A stretch of 44,984 nt of DNA from an uncultured Pelagibacteraceae bacterium. GTDB lineage: Bacteria; Pseudomonadota; Alphaproteobacteria; Pelagibacterales; Pelagibacteraceae. The position numbers and the translations under genes are program-made. Positions 15,955 through 24,731 of this stretch are shown piece by piece. Location: positions 1-44,984 of the forward strand of contig CACNHI010000003.1 of NCBI GenBank assembly GCA_902620265.1, given 5' to 3'. Below the pieces are notes generated by a model. The model was not told the origin of the DNA, searched no databases, and saw only the letters and a program-made list of their open reading frames with translations. Position 1 is the stretch's first letter. The number at the start of each line of letters is the position of its first letter.

Positions 15955-18039
15955 CTAAATTTTTTCTGCTATTTTTAAAATAAATGCATAGTCGAACGCT
16001 ATTTCTTCAATAGCACCATCTCTGCCTGACTTACCTCCGTGGCCTGCATTCATCTCAGTTTTAAGTAATAAAAGATTGTTATCAGTTTTATAATCTCTAA
16101 GTTTAGCTGTAAACTTTGCTGGTTCATCAAATAAAACTCTATTATCGCTTAAACTTGTTGTAATTAAAATATTTGGGTAATCCATTTTTTTTATATTGTT
16201 ATATGGCGCATAAGAATAAATATAATCAAAGTGATCTTTATTATCCTTTGCGTTTCCAAATTCGTCAAATTCTCCAATTGTTAACGGTAAAGAATGGTCT
16301 AAGTTGGTTGTTAGACTGTCAACAAATGGAACAGCCATAATCATACCTAAAAATAAATCTGGAGCCTTGTTAACAACTGCGCCCATCAGTAATCCTCCAG
16401 CTGAACCACCCATTCCTATAATCTTACCCTTTGAAGTATATTTTTTTTCTATCAAAAATTTTGCAGCAGCAATGTAATCATTAAAGGTATTTTTCTTATT
16501 AAGAAGTTTTCCTTCTTTCCACCACTTCATTCCTCTTTCCATTCCCCCTCGTATATGAGCGGTTACCCAAATTATATTTCTATTAATTAGACTTAATCTT
16601 GTAGAAGAAAATGATGGAGACATTGAAGCACCATAAGAACCATATCCATATAAAAGAAGATTTGCAGATCCATCCAAAGGAGTATCTTTGTGCCTAGTTA
16701 TTGTTAAAGGTACTTTTCTTCCGTCATTAGAATTACACTCAATTCTTTGCACTATATAGTTTTTTGGATCATGTCCTGTTGGAATAACTTGTTCCTTTAC
16801 TAATTTTTTTTCTTTAGTCTTTATATTATATAAATAGGTCCTCGCTTGGGTTTTTGGAGTAGAATATGAAATATAAATTAGATCAGTATTTCTATCTTTT
16901 TGTGTATGTGAAATACTACCATCATAAACTTCTTCATCAGTAAAAATAAGCTCTTCCTCCTTATTTGAATTGATGTCTCTTACAAAGATTTTATCTAAAG
17001 CGTTATTAAGTTCAGATCTAATAATCCAATTTTTTAAAAATGTTAGTCCACCAATCATTGTTTCATTTTTAGCTGGGATAAATACTTCCCATTTAGATGC
17101 CTCGATATCTCTCGATCTTTCTATTTTGAAATCTTCTGCACCTTTGTTGGTGTGAATATAAAAATAACCACCCCAAGAACTTACGCTATATATAATTCCT
17201 TTTTCCCTTTTTCTTACTATTTTTGGTTTAGGTAAACTCTCATTACTTTTAAAATAGTATTTCTCAGAGGTGTTGTGATCAGAGGAATTAATAAAATAGT
17301 ATTTTTCATCTGCGCTGATACCAATGCTTACAGTAAATGCTGGAGTTCTTTCTTCAAAGATTAATAGATCTTCTTTGATTGATTTACCAATTTCATGCCT
17401 GAAAATTTTTTTAGGCCTGTGATTTTCATCAAGCTTAGAATAGAAAATAAATCTGTCATCTAAACTAAACAAGATAGAACCCGAAGTATTTTCAATTTTA
17501 TCTGTAATAATCTCGTTTGTCTTAATATCTCTTACATGAATAGTGAAATACTCGGAACCTTTCAAATCTAATGAATAAGCTAAATATTTATCGTTGTAGC
17601 TTACTTCTAAATCACCAACCCCAAAATACTCAGTTTTAAGTTTTTCTTTTTCTTTATCTCCATTCCAAATTTCCTCAACATTATTAGAACCAATTTTTTT
17701 TCTTAATTTAATTGAATAATTTCCTTTTTTTGTAGTTTTAGTCCAATATTCATAATTTTTATCTTTGAATGGCAAAGACTCATCATCTAATTTAATTCTT
17801 CCCTTGATTTCATCAAAAAGTTTTTTTTGATATTCTTTAGTATCCTTTAAATTTTCCTCTGTATAATTATTTTCATCTTCTAGATATTTTCTTACCTCTG
17901 GTAAGAGTTTAGAGCTGTCTTTTAAAACCTCTAAAATATTATTTTGATGAATCCAGCTATAATTATCTTCCCATGTCACATTGTGACAAGATTTTAGTTC
18001 TGGTTTTTTCTCAAGTTGTGGTATTTTCATTTTTAACAT
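15955..18039 (-). CDS. ptrB: Oligopeptidase B (S9A prolyl-oligopeptidase family)
   Basis: A 694-residue serine peptidase cutting short peptides after basic residues. It has an N-terminal seven-blade propeller region (about 70-400) and a C-terminal alpha/beta hydrolase: GYGSYGASMSPSF, nucleophile in GMGGSAGGLLMGAVVN, VPFVDSLTTNLDHSLPLT with the acidic specificity loop GEFDEFGN, and catalytic His in NAGHGGKSGR. No signal peptide, so cytoplasmic. Start could be 18039 or the ATG three codons later at 18030; at most 16 bases separate it from the divergent J-protein gene. Confidence 0.93.
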   Translation of the reverse strand: MLKMKIPQLEKKPELKSCHNVTWEDNYSWIHQNNILEVLKDSSKLLPEVRKYLEDENNYTEENLKDTKEYQKKLFDEIKGRIKLDDESLPFKDKNYEYWTKTTKKGNYSIKLRKKIGSNNVEEIWNGDKEKEKLKTEYFGVGDLEVSYNDKYLAYSLDLKGSEYFTIHVRDIKTNEIITDKIENTSGSILFSLDDRFIFYSKLDENHRPKKIFRHEIGKSIKEDLLIFEERTPAFTVSIGISADEKYYFINSSDHNTSEKYYFKSNESLPKPKIVRKREKGIIYSVSSWGGYFYIHTNKGAEDFKIERSRDIEASKWEVFIPAKNETMIGGLTFLKNWIIRSELNNALDKIFVRDINSNKEEELIFTDEEVYDGSISHTQKDRNTDLIYISYSTPKTQARTYLYNIKTKEKKLVKEQVIPTGHDPKNYIVQRIECNSNDGRKVPLTITRHKDTPLDGSANLLLYGYGSYGASMSPSFSSTRLSLINRNIIWVTAHIRGGMERGMKWWKEGKLLNKKNTFNDYIAAAKFLIEKKYTSKGKIIGMGGSAGGLLMGAVVNKAPDLFLGMIMAVPFVDSLTTNLDHSLPLTIGEFDEFGNAKDNKDHFDYIYSYAPYNNIKKMDYPNILITTSLSDNRVLFDEPAKFTAKLRDYKTDNNLLLLKTEMNAGHGGKSGRDGAIEEIAFDYAFILKIAEKI

Positions 18040-18046
18040 CTATTAC

Positions 18047-18556
18047 ATGAATATTTTTTTCTTAACACTAATTATTTTTGTCCTAGTCTATTTGTTACTT
18101 AATTGGTTTGTAAAGACATCAAGTGCTAAAATTTCTAAAGGAATAAGAACTTTTACTATTATTTTATCTATAGTTCTTGCTGTGATAATGGCCTTTGCTG
18201 GAAGATATATATTTTCTTTACCATTTTTACTTATGATTTTGCCATTAATAAAGACCAAAGCTGGTTTGACCTTACTTCAACTAGTAAGAATTTGGGGCCT
18301 ACTAAGATTCTTAAAAAATTCAGGAAGGTTTAATTTTAATAATATGGGATCAGCAGCTAATACCCAGTCTATATCATTAGATGAGGCTTACAAAATACTA
18401 AATTTAAATCCAAAAAAAAAGTATTCTAAACAAGAAGTTATGAAATCTTATAAAAATATTATGAAAAAAATTCACCCAGATGTAAGTCCCGATTTATCTA
18501 GATTAGCAGCAATAGTAAATGAGGCTAAGGAAATAGTTTTGAAAGATGTTAGTTAA
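18047..18556 (+). CDS. Membrane-anchored J-domain protein
   Basis: A 169-residue protein with two membrane helices (about 2-20 and 35-68), a linker, and a C-terminal J domain (about 111-168) with the HPD motif at 143-145 (KKIHPDVSPD). The layout resembles TIM14/Pam18-like alphaproteobacterial DnaJ proteins and would stimulate DnaK ATPase at the inner membrane. The client is unknown. Nine consecutive A bases (18412-18420) lie within the J-domain coding region. The stop overlaps the convergent GT9 gene by 8 bases. Confidence 0.87.
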   Translation: MNIFFLTLIIFVLVYLLLNWFVKTSSAKISKGIRTFTIILSIVLAVIMAFAGRYIFSLPFLLMILPLIKTKAGLTLLQLVRIWGLLRFLKNSGRFNFNNMGSAANTQSISLDEAYKILNLNPKKKYSKQEVMKSYKNIMKKIHPDVSPDLSRLAAIVNEAKEIVLKDVS

Positions 18557-19514
18557 TTAATTCATTAAATTTATAAAATATCTTTTGTGGATCAATTTTC
18601 TCTTTACCTAAAGTATCATGTTTGACTGTAACCTCCCCGTCAGGAATTATTGGAAACATTTTTGAACTATAACTCCCATATAGCAAAGGTGTATCTGCCA
18701 TCAAAACTATAGTTGGTATACCAATTGCAGCGGATAAGTGACTAAAGCTAGAGTCATTACAAACTGCTACATCGCAATTAGCAATTATAGGGAAGATTTG
18801 AAACAAACTCATTTTATCTAAAGTTAAGCATTTAGAATTATATTTTGAATTCAATATATCCTTCAGAATAATTTGCTCTTCGTCATTAGTTCCTGTGGCT
18901 AAAAAAAATCTACAATTATGTTTGTTTTCACACATTTCCATAAATCTCAAAAATATTTTTGATGGTATTCTTTTAGTATTTCCAGACCCCCCTATACCCA
19001 ATATTATATTTTTTTCACTTTTTGTTATTTTTAACTTAATTGCTGTCTCAGAAATACTTTTTTTATCTACGATGATTATGGGTTCACTTTTTACAGTTTC
19101 ACCAATAGAATTTTTTAGAAAATTTTGTGCTGCTAAAATAATATGCTGATTTTTTTTTTTAAACAATGGATATTGATGTATCTCTTTGATAAATGCCAAT
19201 TTACATATTAACTTGTATCTTAAAGACGAATTAAAAATAAATACTTTTTCAAAATTATATTTTTTTAATTGATTTACTAAACTGATTGATCCAAAAATAC
19301 CATCGTGTGTTCCTTTTTTATTCTTATTAGTTCTGTCTAAATTTATAATTTCTCCAATATATCTGTTATCCTTCAAAATTTCTGAGGCTTTAGAGTTTTC
19401 TTTAACTAGAATGTTAACTTTTGTATTATATTTTTTGGATATCGCTTCTATAAACGGCAAATATATAATCATATCACCAATACCCATTCTGTTTTGAATA
19501 GCTAGAATTTTCAT
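18549..19514 (-). CDS. Glycosyltransferase family 9 (heptosyltransferase-like)
   Basis: A 321-residue GT-B enzyme related to ADP-heptose:LPS heptosyltransferases. Evidence: MKILAIQNRMGIGDMIIYLPFIEAI at the N-terminus, the donor-side ILGIGGSGNTKRIP, and NCDVAVCNDSSFSHLSAAIGIPTIVLM, the GT9 C-terminal signature. ATG at 19514 is preferred over a TTG at 19526. An 11-base A tract (19160-19150) encodes the KKK in LFKKKNQ. It probably adds a sugar to lipopolysaccharide core or a related surface glycan; donor and acceptor are not determinable. Confidence 0.87.
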   Translation of the reverse strand: MKILAIQNRMGIGDMIIYLPFIEAISKKYNTKVNILVKENSKASEILKDNRYIGEIINLDRTNKNKKGTHDGIFGSISLVNQLKKYNFEKVFIFNSSLRYKLICKLAFIKEIHQYPLFKKKNQHIILAAQNFLKNSIGETVKSEPIIIVDKKSISETAIKLKITKSEKNIILGIGGSGNTKRIPSKIFLRFMEMCENKHNCRFFLATGTNDEEQIILKDILNSKYNSKCLTLDKMSLFQIFPIIANCDVAVCNDSSFSHLSAAIGIPTIVLMADTPLLYGSYSSKMFPIIPDGEVTVKHDTLGKEKIDPQKIFYKFNELIN

Positions 19515-19562
19515 TTTTTTTATCAACTTTACTAAAATTTTATTTTTATATAAGTTTTTATT

Positions 19563-20447
19563 ATGAGTAAAATTAATGGCATTTATGCGGCCTCGGTATC
19601 TGTCTTAGATAAAGAATTGAATCTAGATGTAGATAAAACAATTAAACATGCAGAAAATTTAATATTACAGGGCTGTCATGGAGTTGTAATTTTTGGTAGC
19701 ACGGGACAAGCTCAATTAATTTCTGTTGCTGAAAAAATTAAGTTAATTGAGAGACTTTCAAAAAATAAATTTAAAGATAGTTTTATAATTGGCACAGGTT
19801 TTAATTCACTTAAAGAAACTATTTCATTTCTTAATTTATGCAAAAATTTTAATTTTAAGAATTTTCTTATTATGCCACCAGCATATTACGTTTATGCAGA
19901 TAATGATGCGATTAAATTTTACTCTGAGATAATCAAAATTCACCCATGGTGTAAAATCGTTTTATATAATTTTGAAAAATTATGTGGATATAAATTTTCA
20001 ATAGAATGTGTTGAAGAGCTTGTAAAAATTTACCCAGATCAAATCATAGGAGTTAAAGACAGCACATATAATTTGTACAAAGACTTAAAATTAAAAAATT
20101 TTTCTATCTTACCTGGCTCAGAATCAAAATTATTAAATGGTTTAGAATTGGGATGTTCAGGAATAATTACTGCAACCTGCAATGTTACAGCAGAATTATC
20201 AAGAAATGTTTATGATAACTTTATTAATAAAATAGATCAAACTAACAACCAAAAATTATGTAATGTTCGAGAGGAATTTGATAAATATAATTTAATATCT
20301 GGTATCCATACATTTTTATCAATTTCAGATAATTCTTATAAGAATTTATTACCACCACTTTCGTTATTAAATCAAGAAAGCAAAAAAAAATTACTTGATG
20401 AATTAGCCAAATTAGATTTTAATTATAATTTTTTAAAGGTAGCTTAA
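19563..20447 (+). CDS. DapA/NanA superfamily class I aldolase, non-canonical
   Basis: A 294-residue TIM-barrel protein of the dihydrodipicolinate synthase/N-acetylneuraminate lyase family. Schiff-base lysine is in IGVKDST and the catalytic tyrosine in VLYNFE. However the GTTGE loop is GSTGQ, and the YNxPxRTG segment of true DapA is YNFEKLCG, lacking both the Pro and the Arg that binds the substrate carboxylate. It is therefore unlikely to be the lysine-pathway enzyme. It ends one base before the cyclopropane synthase gene; the real substrate (a 2-keto acid aldol) is unknown. Confidence 0.8.
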   Translation: MSKINGIYAASVSVLDKELNLDVDKTIKHAENLILQGCHGVVIFGSTGQAQLISVAEKIKLIERLSKNKFKDSFIIGTGFNSLKETISFLNLCKNFNFKNFLIMPPAYYVYADNDAIKFYSEIIKIHPWCKIVLYNFEKLCGYKFSIECVEELVKIYPDQIIGVKDSTYNLYKDLKLKNFSILPGSESKLLNGLELGCSGIITATCNVTAELSRNVYDNFINKIDQTNNQKLCNVREEFDKYNLISGIHTFLSISDNSYKNLLPPLSLLNQESKKKLLDELAKLDFNYNFLKVA

Positions 20448-20448
20448 A

Positions 20449-21642
20449 ATGAAACTAGCAAAATTTTTAAATAGCTTATTTATTAAAAATGGATTTATTT
20501 TAATCGATGCTGATAGCAATAAGTATAAGATTGGAAATCCTAAAAAAGAGAACCCAATTACTCTAAGACTTTTGGATAGAAGTTTACATTCAAAATTACT
20601 TTTTCACCCAGATCTTTATTTTGGAGAAGCTTATTCAAATGGATCAGTTGTTATTGAAAATGGATCAATAACAGACTTTTTAGAAATTGCATTTGAAAAT
20701 ATTGGAAGGGGTGAGATAAATAATTATGGAATGATAATTAATAAACTCAGAGGATTCTATAAAACCCTAACAAGTTTCAACTTTATAAAAAAATCGAAAA
20801 GAAATGTTGCACATCATTATGATATATCTGAAAAACTTTATGATTTATTTTTGGATGAGAAAAGACAATATTCTTGCGCGTATTTTAAAGATGAAAAAAA
20901 TACTTTAGAAGAAGCTCAAAATAATAAGATCGACCATATAATTAAAAAACTTAAATTAGAAAATGATCAAAGAGTTTTAGACATAGGAAGTGGATGGGGG
21001 ACATTAGCCTTAGAAATAGCAAAAAAAACCAAATGTTCAGTAATTGGTATTACTCTTTCAGAAAACCAGTTGCAATATAGCAAACAAAAAGCAAAAGAGA
21101 TGAACTTAGAAAATCAAGTTGATTTTAGACTTGAAGATTATAGAAATTTAAATGAAAAGTTTGACAGGATAGTGAGTGTTGGAATGTTTGAACATGTAGG
21201 TAAAAAGTTTTATAAAACATACTTTAATACAGTCTCAAGACTACTTTCCGAAGATGGTATTGCATTGATACATACGATCGGATCAATAAATCCACCACGT
21301 GATCCACAGCCATGGATAAATAAATATATTTTTCCTGGAGGATATACACCAAGTTTAAGCGAAGTAGCTCTACCAATTGAAAAATCTGGATTAATACTTT
21401 CTGATATTGAGGTTTTAAGAAAGCATTATGCTCACACCTTAAGACACTGGAAAGAACGTTTTCTCAGTAAAAAAAGTCAGGTTTTAGAAATGTTTGATGA
21501 AAAATTTTTTAGAATGTGGGAATTTTATCTTGCAAGTTGTGAAATGGCTTTTAAATGGGGAGACCAGGTTGTATTTCAATTCCAATTATCTAAAAAATTA
21601 GATTCTGTACCGAACACAAGAGACTATATTTATCAACAATAA
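20449..21642 (+). CDS. cfa: Cyclopropane-fatty-acyl-phospholipid synthase family methyltransferase
   Basis: A 397-residue SAM-dependent enzyme that methylenates unsaturated acyl chains of membrane phospholipids. The N-terminal lipid-binding region contains FHPDLYFGEAYSNG; then NVAHHYDISEKLYDLFLD, YSCAYFKDEKNTLEEAQ, SAM motif VLDIGSGWGTLALE, GITLSENQLQYS, GMFEHVGKKFY and FPGGYTPSL with catalytic-core residues typical of Cfa/MmaA. Length is normal. It lies one base after the aldolase-like gene and 26 before the Lys-rich gene, so the three may be co-transcribed. Confidence 0.93.
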   Translation: MKLAKFLNSLFIKNGFILIDADSNKYKIGNPKKENPITLRLLDRSLHSKLLFHPDLYFGEAYSNGSVVIENGSITDFLEIAFENIGRGEINNYGMIINKLRGFYKTLTSFNFIKKSKRNVAHHYDISEKLYDLFLDEKRQYSCAYFKDEKNTLEEAQNNKIDHIIKKLKLENDQRVLDIGSGWGTLALEIAKKTKCSVIGITLSENQLQYSKQKAKEMNLENQVDFRLEDYRNLNEKFDRIVSVGMFEHVGKKFYKTYFNTVSRLLSEDGIALIHTIGSINPPRDPQPWINKYIFPGGYTPSLSEVALPIEKSGLILSDIEVLRKHYAHTLRHWKERFLSKKSQVLEMFDEKFFRMWEFYLASCEMAFKWGDQVVFQFQLSKKLDSVPNTRDYIYQQ

Positions 21643-21668
21643 ATTGATAAATCTCTAAAACCCACTAA

Positions 21669-22835
21669 ATGAAAAAAAAGAAAAAAAAAAATAAAAAAGC
21701 TAAAAGAATCTCTAAAATCAAAAAGATTAAAAAATCCTCAATAAAGTCGAAAAAACAAAAAAAAACAAAAAAGAGAAGGAAAAATATAAAAAAAAAATTT
21801 AAAGTTGATAATAAAAATAAAAAAAATCAAGTCCTTTTAAGATTAATAAGATTTCAAAGTTCTTTGAAGCCTGACATAAAAATAAGCTTTAATCCTTTTG
21901 TAGTTATCGATACCTTCCTTCAGAAATTCTTTACAAAAATCTCAGATACAATCAATGAGTATAAGGTATTACAAAAAGATGAAACAAGAAGAAAAAAAAT
22001 TGAGGAAATGGAAAGAATTGAAAAAGAGAAAATCGATAAAAAATTACGTTTAGAAGAAGAAAAGCAAGCTAATTTAAAACTCAAAGAACAACTATTAAAA
22101 GATGAGATAAAATTAGAGAAAGAGAGAGTTAAAGACATCAAATCATTTTTAAGAAAAGAACAGGCGATAATAAGACAAGAACAAGCTGAAAAGCAGAGGA
22201 AATTCCTTGAACAACTAAAATTAGAAAAACAAATTGAAAAATTTAGAATAAGAGAAATAAAAGAATTAGAACAATTAGAAAAAATCTCACTAAAAGAAAA
22301 AAGAGAGGATTATGCTGGTCTACAGGAGAGAATAGATAAATTAAGAGAAAAATATAGAATTATAAGAGACCAAAAAATTCGAGAGCGAGTAGAGGCTCTT
22401 GGGGTAAAAATACAAGGTGACGAAGATAGAGAAACGCTACTTCAAAAAGAAAAAGATTATACATTAGCAAGACAAAAAATTGAGTTTGCTTTAGAGAGTT
22501 TCTATAGAAGCGCAAGCAGTTTGGTTTTCCAGTTAAATAAAAGACATATCACAAGACAGATGTCTATTTTAAGATGTATAGATCGAAGATTTGAAACTGG
22601 AGAAATTTTCATTAAATGGGATGAAAATGAAGATGATAATTGGCTGATATTAATTTATATTAAAAATAATTCTCCTGATGAAGGAATAATAATAGAAGAT
22701 AAAACTAATCCAGAAAAAAATTTATCTTACGATTACAAAACTACAGAAATTTTTAAAGCCTCAGATCAAATGGTTGACTCGTTAACACAGTTAATCGCAA
22801 GAGTAAGAAAAAAAAAAGGAAAATTAATTTTTTAA
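21669..22835 (+). CDS. Lys-rich coiled-coil protein of unknown function
   Basis: Not recognised. The 388-residue product has three parts. Residues 1-50 contain 27 Lys and 3 Arg, a strongly basic tail like those that bind nucleic acid or acidic surfaces. Residues about 105-265 are almost all Glu, Lys, Arg, Leu and Ile with heptad-like spacing, a long charged coiled coil. Residues about 270-388 look globular (FALESFYRSASSLVFQL, RRFETGEIFIKWDENEDDNWLILIYIKN). No signal peptide or membrane helix. It follows cfa by 26 bases and shares a TTAA double stop with convergent DUF6134. A DNA/RNA-binding or cytoskeletal-scaffold role is speculation. Confidence 0.8.
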   Translation: MKKKKKKNKKAKRISKIKKIKKSSIKSKKQKKTKKRRKNIKKKFKVDNKNKKNQVLLRLIRFQSSLKPDIKISFNPFVVIDTFLQKFFTKISDTINEYKVLQKDETRRKKIEEMERIEKEKIDKKLRLEEEKQANLKLKEQLLKDEIKLEKERVKDIKSFLRKEQAIIRQEQAEKQRKFLEQLKLEKQIEKFRIREIKELEQLEKISLKEKREDYAGLQERIDKLREKYRIIRDQKIRERVEALGVKIQGDEDRETLLQKEKDYTLARQKIEFALESFYRSASSLVFQLNKRHITRQMSILRCIDRRFETGEIFIKWDENEDDNWLILIYIKNNSPDEGIIIEDKTNPEKNLSYDYKTTEIFKASDQMVDSLTQLIARVRKKKGKLIF

Positions 22836-23512
22836 TTATAATTTTTTAATTTATATTCCCATCTACCCATTCTTTCATATGCAACTTTTAGAATTATATT
22901 TGTGCCAGGGTCTATCCATATAATAAAATCAAGCTTTTTATCTTTAGGGAGGTTTTGGTTTTTTGATTTCAAACTAAATTTTTTTGCTTCTATTTTTCTG
23001 TCAAAAATTTTTATTAATTCATCGCCTATATATTTTACCTCTTGTTTTTTTACACTTCCTGATAAAGGGCTTATTTGGGTATCAGTTTGTAAAATTTTAT
23101 AGTTCCACCAGTTTCCTATAACATTATTTAGAGTAGCATTTCCTTTATACGATGAACCGTTTATTAAATATTGGGTTTTATCCTCTGAAAGTTTTAAATT
23201 TACATATTTTACTCTCTTGTTTTGAAAAGTTTCAGATTCGAATGAAACTAACTTATTATTCTCATAAATTTCAATTCCCAAGCTATCAATTTTGAATAAA
23301 TTTACCCCTAAAACATCGACTTTGAATTTTGTTTCATTTTCAACTTTCAAAAAATTATTTTCTTTTGAGAATTTGTAATTCGAAAAACCAATTACATCGC
23401 CATTTCTTGATACTTCCATCTCTATAAACTTTAAATCAATTAGTTCTTTGGGGATAGAAGTTTTAAAAATTCCTAAAGTAAATATTATAGCAGTAATGAA
23501 GATTTTTTTCAT
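22832..23512 (-). CDS. Exported DUF6134-like protein
   Basis: A 226-residue protein. ATG at 23512 is chosen because it opens a signal peptide (MKKIFITAIIFTLGIFKTS); an upstream in-frame start at 23566 would bury it. The mature part follows the beta-rich DUF6134 pattern: EVSRNGDVIGFSNYKF, KFKVDVLGVNLFKID, EIYENNKLVSFES, GNWWNYKILQ and IIWIDPGTNIILKVAYERMGRWEYKL. The function is unknown; the fold is probably a lipocalin-like or beta-barrel periplasmic protein. Stop shares TTAA with the Lys-rich gene. Confidence 0.75.
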   Translation of the reverse strand: MKKIFITAIIFTLGIFKTSIPKELIDLKFIEMEVSRNGDVIGFSNYKFSKENNFLKVENETKFKVDVLGVNLFKIDSLGIEIYENNKLVSFESETFQNKRVKYVNLKLSEDKTQYLINGSSYKGNATLNNVIGNWWNYKILQTDTQISPLSGSVKKQEVKYIGDELIKIFDRKIEAKKFSLKSKNQNLPKDKKLDFIIWIDPGTNIILKVAYERMGRWEYKLKNYN

Positions 23513-23611
23513 AAAAGTAAGTCTATAGATTTTTTTAATTACTAAAATAAGATTATTTATTTGCAAATTATTTTTTATTAGGATTTATTAAGTTTTATTA
23601 CTAAATAAACT

Positions 23612-24259
23612 ATGTTTCTAAAGATTAAAAATATTCCAAAGGTTTCATGGAGTTCTGAAAATCCTCTTAATTTAAAACCAAGATTATCAACTTTTTTCTT
23701 TTTATGCTTTGGGCTAAGTTTATTTGGTATAGGCGAAGGTTTGTTGCTTGTGTCTTATACTGGAGCTTCACCATGGAGTGTATTAGCTCAAGGTATTTCC
23801 TTGAAAGTAAATGCTTCAATTGGAATTATAACTTTTTTTATTAGTATTTTCGTTATCTCTCTTTGGGTATTTTTGAGTCAAAAACCAGGAATTGGCACAA
23901 TTCTTAATGCAGTGATTATTGCTGCAATTATAGATCTTTGTTTAAATTACGTTTCCACACCAGAAAGCTTTATTTTAAAAATGATCTTAGCAGTAGCAGC
24001 TGTCCTGCTCGTTGGAATAGGAAGTGGCATTTATCTTGTAGCTAATTTAGGTCCCGGTCCCAGAGATGGTTTGATGACTGGACTTCAAAAAAAAACAAAT
24101 TTGCCAATAGCAGCAGTTAGAGCATTTTTAGAAATAACAGTAGTTAGTATTGGTTGGTATTTAGGTGGGACAGTTGGTATTGGAACCATACTTTTTGCCT
24201 TTGGTATTGGACCAGCAGTTGCACTTGGTTTATTTATTGTTGGTAGAATTTTTAGATAA
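23612..24259 (+). CDS. YczE/YitT-like multipass membrane protein
   Basis: A 215-residue protein with five to six membrane helices. FGIGEGLLLVSYTGASPWSVLAQGIS and NLGPGPRDGLMTGL are the hallmark loops of the YczE family, whose molecular function is unknown. The second half is Gly/Ile-rich (GGTVGIGTILFAFGIGPAVALG). It is followed after 41 bases by psiE in the same direction. It may start at 23612 with the cytoplasmic tail MFLKIKNIPKVSW; there is no visible Shine-Dalgarno. Confidence 0.82.
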   Translation: MFLKIKNIPKVSWSSENPLNLKPRLSTFFFLCFGLSLFGIGEGLLLVSYTGASPWSVLAQGISLKVNASIGIITFFISIFVISLWVFLSQKPGIGTILNAVIIAAIIDLCLNYVSTPESFILKMILAVAAVLLVGIGSGIYLVANLGPGPRDGLMTGLQKKTNLPIAAVRAFLEITVVSIGWYLGGTVGIGTILFAFGIGPAVALGLFIVGRIFR

Positions 24260-24300
24260 TTTCTTGTATTTTAGTAATCGAATCGTTAATTTAAAATTGT

Positions 24301-24684
24301 ATGAGAGATCTAGTAAAATATTTACAACTTGGCTTACTTGGAATAATTTTAGTTAGCACTATCATTGCTGTAGTTTTAGAGATTAAACTAATGTTCATAA
24401 ATACATCAGTAACTCTTGCTGATTTACTTTTAATGTTCCTATACCTAGAGGTGCTTGCAATGGTTAGAGTGTTTTGGGATCAACAGTCAATTAGTATTAC
24501 TTTACCACTTTTAATTGCAATTACTGCTCTTTCACGATTCATAATTTTGCAAGGAAAGGAAATGGATCCTTCAGCATTAGTATATGAGGCAGTAGCTATT
24601 GTGTTAATTGCTGGAGCAATTGTTATATTAAGGTTAAGACATAGCGATAAGCTAGGAATATCAAAAAAAAAGAAAAGTAAGTAA
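24301..24684 (+). CDS. psiE: PsiE-family phosphate-starvation-inducible membrane protein
   Basis: A 127-residue inner-membrane protein with four helices (about 9-28, 38-58, 65-83 and 92-111). ADLLLMFLYLEVLAMVRVFW and ALSRFIILQGKEMDPSALVYEA match the PsiE family core. E. coli psiE is induced by phosphate starvation, but the protein's activity is unknown and no Pho box was seen here. It ends in a Lys-rich cytoplasmic tail (KKKKSK) and is followed by the 188-base gap before groEL. Confidence 0.85.
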   Translation: MRDLVKYLQLGLLGIILVSTIIAVVLEIKLMFINTSVTLADLLLMFLYLEVLAMVRVFWDQQSISITLPLLIAITALSRFIILQGKEMDPSALVYEAVAIVLIAGAIVILRLRHSDKLGISKKKKSK

Positions 24685-24731
24685 ATTTAATTTTCAACAA
24701 ATTAGTGATTTATACAACTTATTAAGATGCG

